Assembly (NCBI GenBank): GCA_963557065.1
Contig: CAUWCT010000015.1
Location: 1 to 37,591, forward strand
Source of the DNA: UMGS1370 sp963557065
GTDB taxonomy: Bacteria; Bacillota; Clostridia; Lachnospirales; Lachnospiraceae
DNA length: 37,591 bases
Reading direction: 5' to 3'
The notes below the pieces were generated by a model. That model worked only from the letters and a program-made list of their open reading frames with translations. It was not told where the DNA came from and ran no database searches. The translations under genes were made by a program, and so were the position numbers. This document shows positions 33,466-37,591 of the stretch, one piece after another; positions within the stretch are counted from its first letter, which is position 1, and each line of letters opens with the position of its first letter.

Positions 33466-35430
33466 ATGCATACATTCCATTTTCTTTCCAAACTACGACA
33501 CTCCGTTAATTCGTGCATTACCAGGCAGCTCCGCAGAGTTGGCATCTTCTGGCGTCTGAATCTTTCCTTTCTGCTCCTGCTGCTGATTTCTTCCCTTTTT
33601 CTGACCTTCTTTTCCTTTCATCAGTATTCCACTGAAATCAACTTAAATCTGGATCGCTATGTTTCTCTTCTCGTTCAGAACGTCCAGCTTAAAGTTGACG
33701 ACACCATGTCTGCTTATGAGGATATTGCTCTTTGCTTTTACGATGATGCAGACGTTCTTGCCGCTGTTTCGGAAAATGCCCGAATCGGCAGGCCGGAAAA
33801 TGAATCCGAGGCGGAACAGGTTGAAAAGAATACTTACATAATTGAACACCAGCTCTACACCTTAAGCCAGAGCCGCAGATATATTGAAAATGTCCAGTTT
33901 GTCACTCCGGATCGGCAGTACCGCATGGTAGAAGAAAACGGTTTTGCACGCAGCGGACTTATACGGGATTTGGACAGCTTCTACCACAGCGACTTTTATC
34001 TCCTTCCTCAGAAGCAAAATGGGTATCCGGTATGGATGGACGACATTTCCCAGACCCATACGTTTTTCCGCAACGACCAGTCTGTCTATGGCATTGGCAA
34101 TATCATTACCCTGGGAGTTGCAGTTTACGAGCCTGCAGCCCGCAATTTTCTCGGTGTCCTGCTGTTCAATATTGATTTAAATGCCTTTTCCAATTCCATT
34201 GAAGGATATGATGCTTATAAAGACGGCAACACGTTTCTAATTGGAAAAGACGGTGTACTGACATGGTTTGACCCAAGTCTGTCTGCACCATCGTTTCCGG
34301 AGACTCCGGAACTTTATGCCCATATGCTGGAGACCAAAAGCGGCATTCTGCGGAGGGACATGAACAGAAGGAACCTGCTTTTAGCCTATCAGCAGATTCC
34401 CGGCTCCCAGATTTTTGCGACCTATATTGCCGATTTGGACGTACTTCTGGCCAATGCGTACCACATCCGCGACCTGTGTATCCTTGTTTTAGTCTGTGTG
34501 GTTATTGCGACGTTTGTCCTCTCCCACTACGTAACCCGCAGTATTTCCGTTCCCATCCGAAGTCTGGTACGGGTTATGAGCAAAACGGCAGACGGAAGAT
34601 GGACAGTGCGCTATGAAAATTCAGGAAATGATGAGATTACCACCCTGGGCGACCAGTTTAATGACATGGCAGAAAAGACCAATCAACTGATTGAACAGGT
34701 CTACCTTTCTGAGATTAAGCGGCAGCGGGCGCAGCTTAGTTGGAAAAATGCCCAGCTGGACGCTATGCTGATGCAGATTAATCCTCATTTCCTTTATAAC
34801 ACCCTGGATATTATCCGCTGGGAAGCCATGTATGAAGCCAACGGAGAAAGCCCTGTTACCCAGATGATTGAAAAGTTCAGCCGGCTCTGCCGTATGGGCA
34901 TGAAAACCAACAGCAACACCATTCCGCTTTCTGAGGGAATTGAACACGCAGTCACTTATCTGGATGTTATCAATTTCCGCCACAGCGACAAAATTCAGCT
35001 GGATTTAAACACTCAGGCCGGAACCGAATCCTTATATATTCCTCAGTTTATGCTTCAGCCACTGATGGAAAACGCAGTCACACACGCGTTCGGAGACGCC
35101 AGCCGCGGCTGCCGGATTATGCTCTGCTCCCATTTAAATGGAGATCGGCTTCTGATTACACTGGAAGACAACGGGCGCGGTATGACGCCCGAAGAACTTG
35201 ACGCGTTAAATTCCTCTTTGGGGAATGAGGATTCGTCTGACAAGGGCATTGGAATCCGCAACGTCCATCAGCGGATCCGGCTTTTCTACGGAGATTCTTA
35301 TGGCCTTCACATTACAAGCATTCCGGGCGAAGGTACAACCATTACGATTACTCTCCCGATTCGGACAATATCTGAAAATATGACAAATCTGCAGCCGGAA
35401 AATATGACAAACGTACAGGAGGTTGAATAA
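33466..35430 (+). CDS. YesM-type sensor histidine kinase
   Basis: A 654-residue membrane kinase. Helix 1 is at about residues 26-52 and helix 2 at about 336-355, enclosing a ~280-residue outer sensing region of the double-Cache kind. A HAMP segment follows (SISVPIRSLVRVMSKTADG). The kinase core has INPHFLYNTLDIIRW (His441), the N box LMENAVTHAFG, the DNGRGM box and GIGIRNVHQRI. The last residues contain a small duplication, ENMTNLQP/ENMTNVQE. It ends 1 base before the regulator start, with GGAGG inside its own 3' end. It probably senses the substrate of locus 2. Confidence 0.9.
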   Translation: MHTFHFLSKLRHSVNSCITRQLRRVGIFWRLNLSFLLLLLISSLFLTFFSFHQYSTEINLNLDRYVSLLVQNVQLKVDDTMSAYEDIALCFYDDADVLAAVSENARIGRPENESEAEQVEKNTYIIEHQLYTLSQSRRYIENVQFVTPDRQYRMVEENGFARSGLIRDLDSFYHSDFYLLPQKQNGYPVWMDDISQTHTFFRNDQSVYGIGNIITLGVAVYEPAARNFLGVLLFNIDLNAFSNSIEGYDAYKDGNTFLIGKDGVLTWFDPSLSAPSFPETPELYAHMLETKSGILRRDMNRRNLLLAYQQIPGSQIFATYIADLDVLLANAYHIRDLCILVLVCVVIATFVLSHYVTRSISVPIRSLVRVMSKTADGRWTVRYENSGNDEITTLGDQFNDMAEKTNQLIEQVYLSEIKRQRAQLSWKNAQLDAMLMQINPHFLYNTLDIIRWEAMYEANGESPVTQMIEKFSRLCRMGMKTNSNTIPLSEGIEHAVTYLDVINFRHSDKIQLDLNTQAGTESLYIPQFMLQPLMENAVTHAFGDASRGCRIMLCSHLNGDRLLITLEDNGRGMTPEELDALNSSLGNEDSSDKGIGIRNVHQRIRLFYGDSYGLHITSIPGEGTTITITLPIRTISENMTNLQPENMTNVQEVE

Positions 35431-35431
35431 T

Positions 35432-36958
35432 ATGAGCTACCAGGTTTTAATTGTAGATGACGAGGAAATTGTCTGCCGCGGACTGTCCCAATTTGTCAAA
35501 TGGGCGGAACATGGTTTTGAAGTCGCCGGTATTGCCCATTCTGCTGATGACGCGCTGACTCTGGCAGAAAAACTTCCGATTGACGTTGTGTTTATGGACA
35601 TCCGGATGCCTGGCAAAAGCGGTCTGGAATTGTTAAAGATCCTGCATCTGGAAGCTCCTGCTGTGAAATGCGTGATTTTAAGCGGATTTGCCGATTTTTC
35701 CTATGCACAGGAAGCCCTTCGCTTCGGTGCTGCAGATTATCTGACAAAACCGGTCAATCTCGGAGAGGTGGAAGCTCTGCTGGACCGCCTGCGCACAGAA
35801 TTTGAAGAGCGCCAGGAGGAATCCCAAATTCACACCCACCGTCTCAACGCCCTGCTTCTTTCTGCTGCAAAGGGTTATGCAGACACAGATGTCAGCCAGT
35901 ATAATCTTCCGGTTCTGGACCGCTGGTATGGCCTTTCCATGTCTTTATCAGACCGGGAACTGTCTGAACGGGAGATTGCATACAAAAAGGAACAGATGAC
36001 GTTTCGGATCTCTTCAATTCTGCCCTCTGCCATTATCTTAAGCGACGATGTATTTTCGCTGTTCTGCATTCTTCCCTGCAGTTCAGATGCAGAATTTGAT
36101 TCTTTTCTTGCAATCTTAGAACAGCTTGGCACAGAATTTTACGCATGGGGTTTTGGCGCCAGCAAACCCAGAGACGGACTTGGAGAAATACATACTGCTT
36201 ACGAGGAAGCTGCCAGGGCCCTGCGGTACCGCCGCGCAGGAATCAAAGATCGGGTCATTCTCTATCAGAATATTGAGACTCTTTTCTCTCAATCAGCTTC
36301 CTCTATGACGGAATCCCTTTCTTCACTTTTATGTCTTCTGACGGATCCGGTTACCAGAAATGGCTCCATCCAGCAGCTTTCTGAAATTCTCTCTTCGCTC
36401 CTGGAGCAGAATCTGACACTGGCGCAGTACCAGACAGTCTGCATTCGGTTTTTGGTGGAGTTAAACAGCTATCTGCAGGAACAGAATTTTTCCAGAGAGG
36501 ATTTACACATCCAGCTGAATGACATGTTAAGCCGGCTTTTGCTCTGCAGTGATTATGCGAGCAGCGCTGCCTGCATGACAAACTACCTGCAGTGGCTGAT
36601 TTCTCTCTTGAACCGGTTTGATGAACAGCAGTTAGGAAAGGGCGTAATCCGGGAAGTTCAGCTTTATATCCGCCAGCATTACAGTGAAAACATTACCTTA
36701 AATTCCCTGGCCGAGCGTTTTTTCCTCCATCCCAATTATTTAAGCCGTCTTTTCAAGGAAAAGACAGGGAAAAACTTTGTGGAGTATCTGACAGAAGTAC
36801 GCATTGAAAATGTAAAGGAGCTTTTGAGAAATTCTGACTTAAAAATCGTGGAAATCTGCACCTTGACCGGATATGATAATCCGCGGTATTTCAGCAAGGT
36901 TTTTAAACAGGCTACTGGTATGACCCCGCGGGAATACAGGGAGTATACTGGATCATAA
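35432..36958 (+). CDS. YesN-type response regulator with AraC DNA-binding domain
   Basis: The start chosen is the ATG at 35432 (MSYQVLIVDDEE, 508 residues), 9 bases after GGAGG; a TTG at 35423 is less likely. The receiver has Asp9/Asp10, phospho-acceptor Asp56 in FMDIRMP and Lys106 in LTKP. A central region (about 125-400) of unknown fold follows. The C-terminus is an AraC double helix-turn-helix (LNSLAERFFLHPNYLSRLFK, then EICTLTGYDNPRYFSKVFK). It is the partner of the preceding kinase and expected activator of the divergent binding-protein and permease operons. Same architecture as the 8568 regulator but clearly diverged. Confidence 0.9.
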   Translation: MSYQVLIVDDEEIVCRGLSQFVKWAEHGFEVAGIAHSADDALTLAEKLPIDVVFMDIRMPGKSGLELLKILHLEAPAVKCVILSGFADFSYAQEALRFGAADYLTKPVNLGEVEALLDRLRTEFEERQEESQIHTHRLNALLLSAAKGYADTDVSQYNLPVLDRWYGLSMSLSDRELSEREIAYKKEQMTFRISSILPSAIILSDDVFSLFCILPCSSDAEFDSFLAILEQLGTEFYAWGFGASKPRDGLGEIHTAYEEAARALRYRRAGIKDRVILYQNIETLFSQSASSMTESLSSLLCLLTDPVTRNGSIQQLSEILSSLLEQNLTLAQYQTVCIRFLVELNSYLQEQNFSREDLHIQLNDMLSRLLLCSDYASSAACMTNYLQWLISLLNRFDEQQLGKGVIREVQLYIRQHYSENITLNSLAERFFLHPNYLSRLFKEKTGKNFVEYLTEVRIENVKELLRNSDLKIVEICTLTGYDNPRYFSKVFKQATGMTPREYREYTGS

Positions 36959-37046
36959 ATTCTGGTACTGTACATGGCATGAATTTTGGCACTTTTCTGA
37001 TTTGCCCTCATATCCTGTCAGTAAGACCTGTTGAAAGGCTTTTTCT

Positions 37047-37538
37047 ATGTCCCCATCTGTTACTCCAAGACTTACTTTTTCAGAACTTTTAAGAAGGAAT
37101 CAGCCCCAGGCTGCGGCCTGGGTTACCGGCAGCCCTGATGCGCCCCAGTTAAGCGGTCTTGTCAAGTTTTATGATACCCCTTACGGCGGCGTCCTCATAG
37201 AAGCCGAGCTGTTTGGCCTCCCTAATATCCGCTCTGCCGGTTCTTCTGATTTTTATGCAATGCATATCCATGAACATGGAGACTGTTCCCAGCATTTTAT
37301 GAAAACAGGGCCTCACTACAATCCTTCCGGGCAGCCCCACCCCATGCACGCCGGGGATCTGCTTCCTCTGCTGGGCAGTCAGGGATATGCCTGGGAAACT
37401 TTTTACGATAAGCGTTTTTCGGTATCGGATATTCTGGGACGCTCCGTTGTAATCCATGCAAACAGGGATGATTTTACATCCCAGCCAGCAGGAGATTCCG
37501 GAGCAAAGATTGGCTGCGGCGTTATCCGCCGAATTTAG
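37047..37538 (+). CDS. Cu/Zn superoxide dismutase family protein
   Basis: A 163-residue protein with no export signal. All metal ligands of Cu/Zn superoxide dismutase can be aligned: MHIHEHGDC (His73, His75), GPHYNP (bridging His90), QPHPMHAGD (His98, His101, Asp104) and VVIHANRDD (His137). The disulfide cysteines are Cys80 and Cys157 (GAKIGCGVI). The active-site arginine is replaced by Lys154. The product would convert superoxide to peroxide and oxygen, if active. It begins 88 bases after the regulator gene without a clear promoter. The family occurs in some gut Firmicutes, but a cytosolic form in an anaerobe is unusual. Confidence 0.88.
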   Translation: MSPSVTPRLTFSELLRRNQPQAAAWVTGSPDAPQLSGLVKFYDTPYGGVLIEAELFGLPNIRSAGSSDFYAMHIHEHGDCSQHFMKTGPHYNPSGQPHPMHAGDLLPLLGSQGYAWETFYDKRFSVSDILGRSVVIHANRDDFTSQPAGDSGAKIGCGVIRRI

Positions 37539-37554
37539 GTAACAGTTCAGCCAT
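37539..37554 (+). repeat. Palindromic repeat family, terminal sequence, copy D
   Basis: gtaacagttcagccat is identical to the left end of the 27115 element and starts directly after the stop codon of the superoxide dismutase gene. The following bases do not match the other copies, and the window ends 37 bases later, so it may be a diverged or truncated member. Confidence 0.6.
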
Positions 37555-37591
37555 CAATGTCATTTAGTTAATTTTAGCAAAAACAAAAATT

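Noticed and set aside
1..37591. tRNA, rRNA, CRISPR arrays, prophage genes or a toxin-antitoxin pair
   Set aside because: I looked for conserved tRNA arms, repeat-spacer patterns, integrase-like and small paired genes and found none that could be supported.

Overview
The window looks like a chromosomal segment of a gut-type, low-to-mid GC, obligately anaerobic Firmicute, most likely a Lachnospiraceae (Clostridium cluster XIVa) relative. Reasons: GGAGG ribosome binding sites everywhere, sigma-A promoters close to TTGACA/TATAAT, several YesM/YesN-type two-component systems beside sugar ABC transporters, lipoprotein binding proteins, a choline-binding-like repeat/CAP exoprotein, and an F-type ATP synthase whose c subunit carries a sodium-type ion site. 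The genus is an inference; no rRNA or tRNA gene is present to anchor it.

Layout. 1-455 is the 3' end of a protein made of near-identical 72-residue (216-bp) tandem repeats. 552-2013 holds a secreted CAP-domain protein on the minus strand, with a 200-bp near-palindrome lying between its promoter and its ribosome binding site. 2032-10082 is carbohydrate locus 1: a minus-strand operon of binding protein, two permeases and a GH4 glycosidase, divergent from a sensor kinase and an AraC-type response regulator. 10149-17564 is a complete ATP synthase operon on the minus strand (atpZ-like, atpI, B, E, F, H, A, G, D, C), with a repeat element between atpG and atpD. 17709-24211 is a tripartite tricarboxylate transporter operon (tctC-tctB-tctA plus a PHP-type hydrolase), preceded by a LacI regulator and a UPF0340 gene. 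24294-24960 is bioY with a BirA-type operator over its promoter. 25177-27075 is a secreted 5'-nucleotidase-like enzyme with an internal LysM domain. 27493-36958 is carbohydrate locus 2: two permeases and a cytoplasmic beta-helix, GH110-like protein on the minus strand, divergent from a binding protein, sensor kinase and response regulator. 37047-37538 is a Cu/Zn superoxide dismutase family protein.

How the genes work together. Both carbohydrate loci follow one plan: a membrane kinase and a DNA-binding regulator next to a binding protein, two permeases and a glycosidase. Neither has an ATPase gene, so both probably use a shared MsmX-type ATPase encoded elsewhere. The TctABC locus has a very strong promoter with several dyads around it, consistent with repression by the adjacent LacI protein and/or CcpA.

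The least-explained material is non-coding. A dispersed palindromic repeat family (terminal sequence gtaacagttcagcc) occurs at 12006-12158, 24980-25050 plus 25061-25090, 27115-27265 and 37539-37554. The 27115-27265 copy is flanked by an 8-bp direct repeat, the mark of a transposed miniature element. A different 200-bp palindrome sits in the CAP-gene leader, and an 82-bp structured element between two identical -10 regions precedes the second sensor kinase. Protein-level oddities are a permease with a ~150-residue external insertion, the LysM domain inside the nucleotidase, and a superoxide dismutase of the Cu/Zn type in a probable anaerobe.
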